Below the pieces are notes generated by a model, which was not told where the DNA came from, did no database searches, and saw only the letters and a program-made list of their open reading frames with translations. This document shows, piece by piece, positions 48,071 to 59,800 of a stretch of DNA of 64,000 nucleotides; within the stretch, counting starts at the first letter, position 1; every line of letters starts with the position of its first letter. The translations under genes were made by a program, and so were the position numbers. Location of the stretch: positions 189,198,214-189,262,213 of the forward strand of contig NC_084795.1 in assembly GCF_963169125.1 (NCBI RefSeq), given 5' to 3'. This DNA comes from Humulus lupulus (taxonomy: Eukaryota > Streptophyta > Magnoliopsida > Rosales > Cannabaceae).

Positions 48071-48763
48071 ACAGTCCTTTTTAAAGGACTGGCTTGTATT
48101 AAATTTTACTTTTTACAAGTTTTGCAAAGAGGGTTAGCCACGTTGTACGGCTAATCGCTCGTATATGTAAGATCCTATTTTAGGATCACTTGTAAAGACA
48201 TGTTTAGTCCATTTTTAATACGAGATTATAAGGGACTGTGCGTAGCCAATCATTCTTGCCAACCTTTGTAAATTTATATTTACAAGTATTTGTTCATTTC
48301 GTGTGTTGTTTTGCTGTATTACAAGTATTACTTTTTCACCCGAGCAGAAATGTTCGAACAGGTCATGGTCAAGGCAAGTGACCAAGGACCTAAAGCTCCT
48401 CGATCACTTGGGGGGCATATAAGGCACATCGATAGCAAAGCGTACCATGAGGTATGTAAACACATGAGCAAAATGAGTGAAAGCATGCTAAGGTACTTAG
48501 AGTATTTTTCAAAATTTATATTTTGTTAAATCAAGCCAAAGTACTATGCTAAGTTCGGTCATACGGACAAATGTTATAATAAATGAAAATATTATAGCAT
48601 TATAATGCAATCTTTTACACTGCAAGCATCACTGCTTGGATGTAACTGTTCAAATAAAAGGAAAAGTTTGTTGCCCATGCAGCAAATTCAAAAAAGTTTG
48701 TTGCCAAGCATCTTTTACCTGTGGGTCGTGTAAACAAAAGAAAGAAAAAATAATAATAAAAGC
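48071..48763 (+). other. Spacer between Tat2 pol and antisense gene
   Basis: AT-rich stretch with no recognisable coding frame. It contains ACTGGCTTGTATTAAATTT after the pol stop and a near-duplicated AAAGTTTGTTGCC word at 48664-48703. It probably carries the 3' ends of both convergent transcripts. Confidence 0.4.
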
Positions 48764-51395
48764 TCAAGAGGCATTAGGAGCAGGAGGGTCTTTATCAGCA
48801 TTCTGATTGGTCGCATCCTCAACAACTCATTCTTCCTCTGCGCCAGCGATGCTTGGGGAAGCAGGGGTCCTTGCTCTTGCCTCCTCTTCAGCCAATTGAG
48901 CAGTGCAGCGGGCCAGCTCAGCATTTCTGACATCTTCTTAAAGATAACCGAAGTTGGCGCCCTGATTGTTTTTCCAGAAGTTGTAAAAACACCGGAGCGT
49001 CGCGTTCTTATACCTTTCCAGATCTTTGGCATTGGAAAGTTTCAGCTGCTCTACTTGGCTCTCAAGAGTAGTGATGGCCTCGTCCTTGGACTTGAGCTCC
49101 TCGCCCAGTCTCTTACATTCACGATATTGGACTCGGCTGGCCTCCTGATACTCCTCTCTCTGCTTCCTCATAACTGCCTTCGAAGCTTCAGCCTCCGATA
49201 GCTTTGTCACCGCAGCATCCCTCTGATGGGTGACTGCCTCCAACTCCTTCGCATGCCTGGCCTCTACAGCCGAATAGTCCTCGGCTGCTTTCACCTGGTA
49301 CCTCTCGATGGCCTTTGCCCGAGCCTGGTCGATGGTGGCTTGGGCGCGGGTACGGGCGGCAGTTGCAGTCAGCAAAGCCTGTGGACAAAGGATAAAGTTA
49401 GAATCTGTTGCAGAGAGTAAAAGATGGAAGCCAAAAAAAGAAGAAACACTTACGCTAGCCATTTCATTTAGGGCCCTGTTCAGAATTTGGTCGACCCCAT
49501 AGTCTCTGCCTCAGCCATCGCCTCCTTGCAACGGTCATACCTCACGATGTGTGCAAGGTAGTCCTTGGCTACTCGTAAGGCGCGATTCGAGAGTTTGGCT
49601 CCAAGAGCTTCGTCTCTCTAGGTTTGTTCTTTGGCAGCTGCGGGTGGAGGATTCGTCGGGGCAGGCGGAGTTTCCTTCTCAACAGGGGCCGAAGGCTGAG
49701 CAGCAGTTTGCCCAGTTGGCACGTCCTTGGAAGGATCTTCTGTTCGACCCTTCTTGGCAGGAGGTCCCTGGCTTGTTTCGCCATTGTGTCTCCTGGACGA
49801 CTTCCGCCGGACCAGAGGTACTTCTACTTCCTCCTCAGCCTGGTATAAGTCAAAGACGTTGGGAGTGGCCATATCTGCATACAAGTAAAACACATGCAAA
49901 TGATAAGATAAAGGCAGATAAAGACTCTCGATAAAACAAAAAAGAGGTCACAAAGTTTAATACCCGAGCTACGACTACTGGTCGCTACACTATTGACTCT
50001 ATTAGTCACATACTCACTATCTGGCTTGAAGAAGTCTGACCCTAGGTTTGGAGTATACATAAAGTTGCCCTCCCCGTCAAACAAGTGACAGGGAATTGGC
50101 AAGCTATTTAAAAGCGAAATTACTGTACCATTTTCATCGGAGGATTCCCCCAAGTCTATAATTGGCTCTTTTGCCTTTTGTTTCCCCTTGCCTTGGGGAG
50201 CAGAGGGCCTTTCTGTAGAAGGATCGCCCGCGGGTTCCCTGATTGTAACCCCCGTTGGCCTCCTTCGTGGAGGGGACGCGGGAGGTTGCTGCTCGGGAAC
50301 CTCCTTGGCAGCAGCATCGGCTACCACGGGTCCTCTTGTTTCTTGGCGAGGAGCCAGGAGGCCAGACAGCCTCAGGTTTTCATCAGTAACCAGGGACTTG
50401 ACGCTTTTTTCTGCGTCTGTCATCCTGGCCAATGCATTGGACCTCAACACCATGTCTGGTGTTGGGGTCGGACGTAACCATGGGCCTGAAAGACAAAGTA
50501 TATTTTAAGAAAGATGAAGGAAATTCCGCTTATTGAAAAGTATCGACCAGTAAAAACAGCACTTACCTCCTCGAGCGAAGGCCAGGTTGTTGCTGGTCAT
50601 GTCCGGCGTAAGGAAGTACTCCTTGCTGTACTGCCCCACGTTGGATATGTGCGTGGTGTCAGTCAGGAAGGTCTGGCTGGTTTCCTGGTGGCAGAGATGG
50701 AAGAAGCCCGTCCCATATTGTTGAGGGTTGGACTTGAGGTCGAAGAGATAATTGACCTCATGGGGGGTAGGTTCTGGCCATTTTTCAAGTTTGTACAGGA
50801 TATAGAGTGCAGCCAGCATTCTATATCCATTTGGAGTAATTTGGAAGGGGGCGACATCGAAATAATTGGCCACCCCCTGATAAAAAGGATGTAGAGGGAG
50901 GCTAGCCCCTGCCTCTATGTGATACCGAGACCAAGCGCTGTATACACCTCCGGGGAGGTTAGCCCTTTGGTCGGCAGCAGGAATTTTGAGGTTGACCTCT
51001 GTGAGAGGATACTTCCTAAGGTAATTAGCAAGCATCCTAGGAGTCACTAGGCTGGTCGGGGAGAAATACCACTCGACATCAGGCAGATTATGATGGCGAG
51101 GGCGGGCTCTAGTTTGGATATTAGGGTCAGGAGCAGGATTTTCTCGACCGCTGGTCGAAGGAACCCTAGCCTGCGAATCAGGCTGGGCAGGAGGGTTTGG
51201 ACTATCATCGGATTCAAGTCTTTTCTTGCCTAAGGATTTAGTGCGTGCCATTTGAGGAGGAGAAGGATGAGGTCTGGAGGAAGATCGTGAAAAAGGAATC
51301 TCGTGAATTCGGTCGGTCGGTTGTTCTTCACCTTCGAGCAGTTGGGCGAGAAGATCGTCGTCGATGGGCCGTTCACCTCCCCACAAATCTGGCAT
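48764..51395 (-). pseudogene. Antisense intron-containing extra gene of Tat2
   Basis: Four minus-strand coding exons fit together in phase: 51395-50567, 50485-49964, 49874-49454 and 49378-48764, with GT-AG introns of 81, 89 and 75 nt (donors GTAAGT, GTATTA, GTAAGT; acceptors TTCAG, TGCAG, CACAG). Exon 1 encodes the region RYHIEAGASLPLHPFYQGVA to NGYRMLAALYILYKLEKW, the style of the plant 'putative gypsy type transposon' domain (Pfam PF04195), to be confirmed. Exons 2-3 are P/E/K-rich. Exon 4 is a long coiled coil (RTRAQATIDQARAKAIERYQ onward). An alternative ATG is at 51251. Breaks: TAG at 49618-49620, a frameshift near 49485, TAA at 48938-48940 and a late TGA near 48804. Function unknown. 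Confidence 0.75.
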
Positions 51396-51470
51396 CAAAG
51401 TTTGCAAACAGAAGAATGGGGAGGTGAGGATAGAGAATTTTTAAAGGCTTTTTAGAATAACGCTGATCGA

Positions 51471-51493
51471 GTATAAAAGTCAAGCTTTTATAC
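51471..51493. promoter_or_regulatory. Inverted repeat with TATA-like boxes on both strands
   Basis: GTATAAAAG (51471-51479) and CTTTTATAC (51485-51493) form perfect 9-bp arms around TCAAG. Each strand shows TATAAAAG; the minus-strand box lies about 90 bp before the antisense ATG. If the upstream promoter at 51993 is the real one, this falls within the 5' UTR intron. Confidence 0.4.
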
Positions 51494-51821
51494 AGCAGCA
51501 TTCTAACAAAAAGCTAAATTTTTCCACACGAGCAGTTTGAAAAACGGATCAAAGGGTGGAAACGAAAAGTTTTTCGTAAAAGCTTTTTTAACTCCCCTTA
51601 GGGCGAGAAAAACCTATTTTTCGGCTGGCCAAAAAATCGAATTTTTACTTCGGTTTTACGTCCTAAAAGTACGATCCCAACTATCAAACTAACTCATTAC
51701 CTTCTTCACCCACAAGACATTCTATTAACAAACAACTCAACCCAGAAGCAGATGAACTCAACAGTCAACATACAGAAGCATGCATTACGAAAATTTGAAG
51801 CATAAGGATCCAAAAACTTAC

Positions 51822-51999
51822 CAAGAAGAAGATCGTGGAGATTGGTAAAGGGTCTTCGGAAATTGAGGAACTCTCTGGGCGAGTCTTGAAGGCACAGAAG
51901 AACGGTCTCCAGGAGAAGATGGAAGCTCTGGTTTTAGGGTTTCTGGAATGGGTAATAGCGTGCGTAAAAAGAAAAAGAAAACTTCAGAGATGTTATATA
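51822..51999 (-). promoter_or_regulatory. Putative promoter and 5' UTR exon of the antisense gene
   Basis: On the minus strand, TATATAA (51999-51993) is followed by AAACCCTAA (telobox, plus-strand TTAGGGTTT 51934-51942), then a pyrimidine-rich leader ending CTTCTTCTTG|GTAAGTTTTT at 51822/51821, a strong splice donor. The likely acceptor before the ATG reads TTTGCAA near 51402, one base from TTTGCAG, so it may be mutated. This looks like a complete plant promoter plus leader intron, independent of the LTR. Confidence 0.55.
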
Positions 52000-52219
52000 A
52001 GTTTGTTTGTGGCATTAAAAAGGTGTAATCATAAGTTTCCCTTTTTCAAAGTATGGGGAAGCGAGATAGCCGTCGAGTTATTACTGGGGAACCGAAAAGT
52101 CATGATTGGACAAGAGTAGGTTGCTTTTTCCAAGAACACACGAAGGGTTCTGACACGTATGGCGGGGTCACCGAAGGGTCTTTTCCTCAAAAGTTTATTT
52201 ATTGCTCGTAATAAATAAA

Positions 52220-52232
52220 CTTGGGGGGCAAA
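52220..52232 (+). other. Tat2 polypurine tract
   Basis: CTTGGGGGGCAAA lies directly before the TGTTATCC start of the 3' LTR. Confidence 0.75.
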
Positions 52233-52823
52233 TGTTATCCAAAAAACTGGCATTGATGACGTGGCAAGTGATCCCTGGACACGTGGCTGACATCTGGAGG
52301 AACTCTACTAGTGTATCGACCAGAAGGTACATTACAGGCAGTAGGCGGCCCAGTCTTCCCTGCGACCAGTCTGGTCGATGGTTCCGCATGCGGCATGATG
52401 TTCCAATAAAGATCTTTGTAAATCCCGAAATTAACTCACACAATCTCCTGAGTATCCGATTATTCAGGAGAGAATATCTGTAACAATCTCATGTAATCCC
52501 CTTTGAGCCTATAAATAGAGAAAGATAGCTCAGGGAAGGGACTTTTGGCTTTCGAATTATTTGATACTAGAGTAATTCTATCTAAGATATTGTATTGTTC
52601 TTCAGAGGTCAGTGAAACTCATTGAACCCTAGTTCTTTGATCACTCCGTTGATTTTCACATCAATAACAATCTAAGTGGACGTAGGTTATTACCAAATCC
52701 TGGGGCCGAACCACTATAAAACATCGTGTTCTTATTATTTTTGTCATTCGATTCTTTTCAACGCATTCATTCACATCAAGCATATTCTGACTCCGTGTCA
52801 GTTGACCAAAACCTGGGTCAACA
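52233..52823 (+). mobile_element. Tat2 3' LTR
   Basis: 591 bp, TGTTATCC...GGGTCAACA, followed by the CACAT duplication. It differs from the 5' LTR by 11 substitutions and lacks the 11-bp ACATTACAGGC duplication. Confidence 0.93.
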
Positions 52824-52828
52824 CACAT

Positions 52829-53805
52829 CATTTAAAATTATTCAACAATAGCTAAAAAAACAATAATTAATTGAGGAATCTGAAATAAAATTTGGATGTT
52901 AAAACTAGTTTTACAAATATCTTCTTTGAAACTTAAAATCGAGATTGAAAAACAATAGTTTTAAAAACTGTTATTCTGAAATAAAAATCTAAATATTGTC
53001 ACTGAAAACATATTTCTGAACATATGATTGGTTTATAATCTGTGAATTATTTTTGAGTTTTAAAAAGTTGAATCTGTGATTGGTAGAAAATCTGAAAATA
53101 TAACAATATCATAATATGTTATTAGTTGAGTTAAATCTGAAAACTAATTTAATAATTATAAAGAAATATTGCATGATATTAAATTTTAATTTATCTTACT
53201 AAATTTCTTTATATCATATACATACAATAATATTTATATATATATAGGTTATTCTTTTCAAATTTTTACTTTTAATTATCAATAATATTCTTATATCTTT
53301 TAATATTTACATTATCTACACATTGAACTCTAAATATATATTTTTTGTATCTTTTTAATTTATAATCAAATATATTATTTTATAATTAATACATAATTAT
53401 AAAATTATTTGAATTTAAGTACAAAAAAATGCTTAAATTTTTAAGATTTATAATAAACACATATACACCTCCAAATAGCATTTCTAATGAAATAGGTAAC
53501 TGAAATATATTATTAAATATTTAAGTCAAATTTAATGCATTTTAAAAAAAAAAAGTCAAACTTTGAGTTTTTTGGATTTTAGGATTGGATAAAATGAAAA
53601 CGTGATATTATCGTTTTCAGTTTTTTGCCTCATTTTTGGATTCAAATTTGAAAATAATTTTTGAAATCATTGAACCAATCATGTATTTTTGTTGGGCCCA
53701 CTGATTTTTTGTTTCCAAAATCATAAAATAGGATCGTGATTGTATACCAATTAGGCCCTATAAAATTCTAGAACCTGAAAATTCGTTCATCATTTAGTTG
53801 GATGT
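52829..53805. other. AT-rich intergenic DNA, no gene seen
   Basis: Continuation of the host sequence left of 38965. It is very AT-rich with TATATA runs (about 53236-53250) and has no recognisable frame. Confidence 0.5.
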
Positions 53806-53813
53806 GATCGTTT

Positions 53814-53925
53814 AACCGGTTACATGATACATTTTGAACAATAATCTGTCAAAAACATTTGCATATTTTAGAGATTACAGAAAATAAGATAAAAAGCATT
53901 GGCTAAAGTAACCGGTTATAAACGC
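53814..53925. repeat. TAACCGGTTA palindromes before MULE fragment
   Basis: TTAACCGGTTAC at about 53812-53823 and GTAACCGGTTAT at about 53908-53919 lie upstream of the MULE frame. They resemble the GTAACTAGTTAC words upstream of the other MULE relic (33371-33436). Confidence 0.6.
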
Positions 53926-53948
53926 ATAGTTGGATTGAGCTAAAAAAT

Positions 53949-55040
53949 ATGCAAAATGCAGTTTCTGGGTTACCACCATGCATCACCACATTTGAGGAAG
54001 CATTAATCCAAATTATTGCACGCAATGCATATGAAGAAGAAACACCAATACCGAACATAGATGTAGAAATGTTAGTTCTGCAACTAAACAACCAACAATC
54101 AATTCTAGAGTTACAATATGAAGAAGCAACTTCCAGTACCAGTAACCAGGTACAAACATTCCCAACCATTACTAACATAACTGATAATGTCGCTGAGTTT
54201 ATTATAGAGAGAATAGAAGAAAAAAAAGAGGAAGAAACATAAATAATCACTAATCACAGGGTGTTCAAAGTTGGAGAAGGACAAATTTATAAGGACAAAA
54301 AGTTGTTGAAATCTACACTATGTTCTTATGCTATGATCCACAACTTCCAATTCAAGACAAACAGATCTAAACCAAGAGAGTACTTGGTTACTTGTGTGGA
54401 TAATAATTGTATTTGGTTATTGCGAGCTTCAAAATTCAGGAAAACAAAAAAAAATTAAGATAAGAAAATATGTCAAATCTCCAAGTTCTCCTTGGACGTC
54501 ATCATGGAAGACAACAGGCAAGCAAATTGAAATGTGATTGGAGAACTAATCAAAACAAAATGCATGTCAATCAAGAGGGTACACACACCAAATGACATCA
54601 TGAGCGACATGCTAGAAGATTATGGTGTTTCGATGGGGTATCAAAAAGCTTGGAGAGCAGGAGAAAAAACTTTAGAATGGGCAAGAGGAAACCAAGATGA
54701 TTCATACCAGAAACTCCCCATCTACCTTCACAAGCTAAAAATGTCAAATCCAGATACAATAACACACTGGTAACAAATAATAAAGATTGCTTCAAATATA
54801 TGCACCTAGCATTTGCAAATTCCATCAAATGATGGAAACATTGTAGGCTAGTCATTGTGATTGATGGAACTTGCTTGAAGACATCGTTTTGAGGGACTAT
54901 ATTCACTGCTTCAACAATTGATGCAAACAATAACATCTTCTCATTGGCCTTTAGAATAGGAGATTCTAAAAATGATTCATCATGGCAGTGGTTTTTCACA
55001 AAACTAAAAGAGACATATGGGGAAAGAGAATGTACAAAAT
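53949..55040 (+). pseudogene. MULE transposase fragment (Mutator-like)
   Basis: The first part (53949-54242) is an acidic leader shared with the relic at 32650-33340. Next comes the MuDR-type DNA-binding segment (54264-54470: VGEGQIYKDKKLLKSTLCSY, LVTCVDNNCIWLLRASKF), a FAR1/MuDR-like helical stretch (54534-54773: VHTPNDIMSDML, YQKAWRAGEKTLEW, SYQKLPIYL) and the start of the DDE core (about 54855-55030: VIDGTCLK, FTASTIDANNNI, WQWFFTKLKE). Stops and frameshifts separate the parts. The gene is cut at 55041 by a Tekay LTR, so the rest of the DDE and the SWIM finger are absent. An intact enzyme would excise and insert Mutator-type elements. Confidence 0.8.
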
Positions 55041-55896
55041 TGTAACGTCCAAAAGTTCCTAATATGGCTTAGTGCCTTGATTAGGGTGTCAGGAGGGCTT
55101 TATTGGAATATAATATGACTTAATTGAATATCTATGTGATTATGCGAATGGCATGAGTTATATTATGATATGTCTGGTTATACATGTTTAAGTGTATTAA
55201 ATGTGTGTAAAATGCTTGTTTTATTTAAATGGGCATATTTGTAATTTTGGCTCGTTGAGGGCATAATTATGATTATATTGTGTTATATGATTGAGACCAC
55301 ATTATTATGAGGATATATTTGAGATATTCGGCAGGAGTTAGTTCTTTTGAGCAAGTTAGCGGTATAGTCTCAACGGGGATTAATACCTGGCTCAAGGTGA
55401 GTCAAGAGGTATTTTGGTAATTCGGTGAGTTACCGCGACTCATTGAAGTATGAGTCGTATTATGGGAAAAATATTGGTATTTGGTATTTGACGGAATTAA
55501 TTGAGAATTTGAGGTCTAGTGGGGTTAGAATGCCTAATACCCTTTTTTCCCTTGAGGGGCTTTGAGAGGAAGTTGTGATGTAGAGGCATTTTGGTCTTTT
55601 GGACCATTTGATTGATATATGCCAAGTTGCTGAGTTGATTAACTCATAATTCTAAAACACATACTCTTTCTCCTCTCTCTCGTTTCCCTCTCTTTCTCTC
55701 CCTTGTGTGAGTGCTCATTGAAGCTTTGAAGGACACTCTTGAATTTCAAAGCTTGGAAGCAAGTTTTGTGGGAATTGAAGTTGTTTTGGGGGAGTCTAGA
55801 AGCTTTCAAGCTAAGGGAATATCTGGGGATTCGAATTCTCTGAGGTAAATTCTGGTTTTGAGTTTTAAGTTTTTGAGGTTTTGAGTGCTTTGAAGT
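55041..55896 (+). mobile_element. Tekay LTR, 5' part only
   Basis: Starts TGTAACGTCCAAAAGTTCC in the sense direction inside the MULE fragment and follows the family through the GGGATTAATACCTGGCTC-type block. It is cut at 55896 by the Tat-like LTR fragment. It is more diverged than the other copies. The remainder is outside the window or lost. Confidence 0.75.
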
Positions 55897-56226
55897 TGTT
55901 GACTGGTTTTTTAGCCAACTGACGCGGAGTCAAAATAATTAATTCGAGAGCTTTCACTCAGACAATCAATGAACCATAAATAAACCAATAACCTAATAAT
56001 AATTAGCAGTAAATAATAAAGAACACCAGAATTATAGAGGTCGGCCCCAAGAAATGGTAAAAACCTACTTCATCTTAGATTTGTATTGATCTTAAATGTT
56101 TACACAAGATAACGAGTGAATATAGGTAGATTTCTAGGTGTAAAAGACAATACAGAATGGTAGAATCGCTACTAAGTACCAAGCCAGGCTGCTCGGTATG
56201 TTTCTAGTGCTGGTCGGTAGGCTATT
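55897..56226 (-). mobile_element. Tat-like LTR fragment, inverted
   Basis: Plus-strand TGTTGACTGGTTTTTTAGCC matches the reverse complement of the 3' end of the solo LTR at 17514-18769 (GGCTAAAAACGCAGTCAACA). The following AGGTCGGCCCCAAG and AAAACCTACTTCATCTTAG blocks match the R-U5 part of Tat LTRs. It is cut at 56226 by the next Tekay LTR. Confidence 0.7.
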
Positions 56227-56803
56227 TGTAATGCCCTACTTCCTTAGAGTCGTTACCATGTGATTTATAAATGTGACATTAGCTCGCTAATCGAGGTTTT
56301 AGGTTAAAAAGTGTGATTAAATCAAAATAAAGACTCATTTAATGAACATTAGATAAAAAGAGTTGGTCATTCATTAAATTTCGTAAAAAAATATTATATT
56401 GGGATCCCAAAATACTATTTTAAAATACATTTACAATCCAAAGATTTGGTACAGTCGACCTAGGCGACAAAAGTGAACATTTACCACATGTTCCTTAAAA
56501 CAACCCCAGCCGTGGCAGCCAGGTAGGCCAAACATGTACACACCGCTCCATGCCCTCCAACTCATGGTCGTTTGACCTTTTTCCTTGCTCTTACCTGCAC
56601 CACAGAGCACTCGTGAGTTGAGGCCTAGCAAGAGAACTTCAAGCATAGAATACAATAGTATACTTCAACAAATACATACTTAATCGTAGACAGCATGTAA
56701 TTACATATTTCCATTGGAATGCACAACATAACCGCAGTATAACAACACAGAAGCATACCGACATAACAGCCTAATAGTACAACAACACAACAATACAGTA
56801 ACA

Positions 56804-59800
56804 TGTTGGGGTTTTATGCCCTAATTAAAACCTAGATTTTTTGTAATCTCATTTTATTATCAATAAAAGAATAGAAATCATTTTTTGACTTGGTCAATCA
56901 CTTTGCTCACATGTTTTATTTTCATGATTATTTGTTTAATATAAACTTCTATTAAATCCCGAGCATATAGCTAATCTTATTTATAGTGACGTAATCACAG
57001 TGGAATATAAATATGATTATATGTTCAAAATAAGTTAGTCCTAAGATTAGTCAGTGCACCGGATTTACACTGACTTGCCAATCTACGATATGATCTACTT
57101 ACACATTATAGTGTTATGTTCTTTCCAGAACATTAGCAAAGTAGATAAGATCGGATGTATTTGTTACATCGGACAGGACCGATATTATGTAACACCCCAA
57201 GTTGCTAATAAGGTTTAGGACCTTGATTAGCGTTCCTGGAGGGCAATAAGTGAATTAACATGATAATATATGAATTTAAATGAGTATGTGATTAGAATGC
57301 ATGTTTAGGTGGTATAAATATGCATGTGGACCTTGTTTGCATGATAGGGGTAAATTGGTAATTTTAGCCCGCTGAGGGCATAAATGTGATAATTGTATTA
57401 TGTGATTTGTACCACGTGAGTGTGGTGATATTAATGTGATGCACGTGCTGAGACGGTCCTAGGGAGCTAGTTAATTTAAAAGTCACAACGGGGTTTTATA
57501 CCTGGCTCGGGAGGAGCCTAGGGGTACTTTGGGAATCTTGTAAATTTGAGAATTAGTGGTTAATGGTTATTGGTGATTGAGTAACCTGTGTAACCATTAG
57601 TAACTGCTGAGAGTAATAAGGTTAGATGGAAAAAATGGTAGAATTGTAAAATAGGAGAAAGGACAATAGTGCCCTTGAGGTTTAGTTAGGAAGGGATTCT
57701 AATGGAAGGGTAAAGTGGTCATTAGGCAAGGGTTAGATAAGGTTCAGTTGAGGGAAAAAGGAATCACGTTTTATACTTAGTCACAATTGGGTTTATGCTG
57801 AAATTTGAGGAAAAAGCTAAAAGAAGAAGGGAAGAAGAGGAAAGCTGAATTTGGGAACCTAGGAGGAAATTCAAGAGGGTTGAAGGCAACCAAAATCAAA
57901 GTTAAGCTAGGATTGTTCAAAGGTAAGAGTTATGCTCTGTTTTTGCTTGAGTTTAAGGTTGATTTTCAGAGATTGAGTGTGGAAATTTAAAGATAGGATG
58001 GCTGGTTTTATTTGAAAATTTAGCTTGGGTAAGCAAAAGGAAGGTGGCTTGAAGTTGGAGTTGAGGAGAATTCAAGCTGAGTTTTGATTGAGGTAAGAAT
58101 CCTTAGCATGTTTAATTTTTGTATTTGATGTGGTTTAAGATTTTAGAGGCATAATTTATAGTTTTCAAACTCTGGTTTAAGTCTTGGAAGCCATGGTTTA
58201 AGTTTCTGAAATTTGAAACTCAAGAATGGATTTTGAGTGTGATTGTGTAATTGAGATTGTTTTTTATGTTTATTGGTTGTTAAAGGGTTTAATTGGGGTT
58301 TTAAATTGATTTTGGGGCTTAGGTACTTGTTTGGGATGATTTGGAGTTGTTTTGGCTCGGGAAAAATGCAGGAGAAAACCCAGAAATCTGGGTTCGCGTA
58401 GGGGCGCCGCGACCCTATTCTTTGGTGCCACGATGCAAGCATGCATCAGGATTAGGGGAAAGCTTCTGGGCGCCGCGACCCTTGATGGGAGTGCCGCGAC
58501 TCTAGGCTATTTTTGACAGCCAAATATTGCATTTTTAGGGCTTTTGCCTGGGGGCTCGGGGGATGGTTCCGAAACATTGTTTTAGGGAATTAGAGGTCCC
58601 GAGAGTACGAGATTGGTTCTAGGAAGTGGTTTTTGGATTGGTTAGTATTAAAAGAGTTTTATATGTGTTGTGACTAGGATTTCGGAGAGGCTCGTGATAG
58701 AGGACCGTGCTTGTGACCTTGGTGCATCGGAAAGCTCGGGATACAGGTGAGAAAACTGTAACACCCGTAGAGCAGGGCATAGGCCCATAGTGTTGTTGCA
58801 GGGCACGACCCTAGATTGTATTATTGCTAGGATGTAGCTTTAAATGAATTATTGTATATTTGATTGTTGTTTGAGAATGCTATATGTGGTTATAGCAGAA
58901 TGAACAGCAAAGGAGCCGGGAATGGTGAAGGGCCGAGAATGGCGAAGGCCGAGAACGGCAGTGGGGCCGGGAATACCACTTAGCACATGGAGTGCTTGTG
59001 GTTAGGGTGAGACCCCAATGGATACATGGGATATCCTTACGGTGTAGACCGAGATCCCAGGCTTTGGTAATGCTTCTGGGACGGCATGGTCGTATATGTG
59101 TTTAAATCCTATGGACTGTTGATTAGATATGAGTTATCTGTTATAATGGTTGTATGATATGCATATGTTATGTATTGTATGAGTTTTCTTGCTGGGCTTC
59201 GGCTCACGGGTGCTCTGTGTTACAGGTAAAGGCAAAGAGAAAGTCAACCAGCCATGAGTACGGAGAGCGTGGGGGCGACACGTACATGTTTGGCCTGCCC
59301 GACTGTTTTGGTTGGGGGTATTTTTGAGAAATGGCTGTATAAACCCTAATTTTGGTGGTTAACCTCTTATAGACTTGTTTTGAGATGTAAATATTTTATA
59401 AACCATGTTTTGGGATCCCAAATGTAAGACACTTGAAATTTTCAATGAATTAAGGGATTTTCAAAGATTACAGCCTAGATTTCTATTTAATTACACTTTT
59501 ATTATTAAAACCTCATTTAGCGAGCTGAATGCACATTTTTAAACTCACTTAGTAACGACTCTAAGGTAGTAGGGCGTTACATATTGACAGTTGATAAGAT
59601 AAGTAAACATACTGTTATTATCTATTCTAGTCATATCATATAGTTGACCATAGGTCAATTCAATCTCAATTCTGAGTGGTTAGTATTCTAACTGATTGTA
59701 TTATTTGAGTTCTTTGACTTGATCGTTACCAGCTTACCCTACGGACTAGCCCATACTTACATCTTGGGAACTCGGTAGTATAATTGAGTGGGAGTGTTAA

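Larger units (their letters stand above)
38970..52823 (+). mobile_element. Near-complete Tat-type Ty3/gypsy element (Tat2), TSD CACAT
   Basis: A plus-strand element between perfect CACAT duplications (38965-38969, 52824-52828). Order: 5' LTR, PBS, gag-protease, RT, two RNase H domains, integrase, an antisense extra gene, PPT, 3' LTR. The tandem RNase H pair and the extra region after pol mark the Tat group. Total 13.85 kb, of which 2.2 kb is a solo Tekay LTR at 42471-44676. The LTRs differ at 11 sites plus one 11-bp duplication (hand count over about 591 bp), so insertion is recent relative to the other elements. The gag-pol frame carries four stops and no frameshift. Confidence 0.93.
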
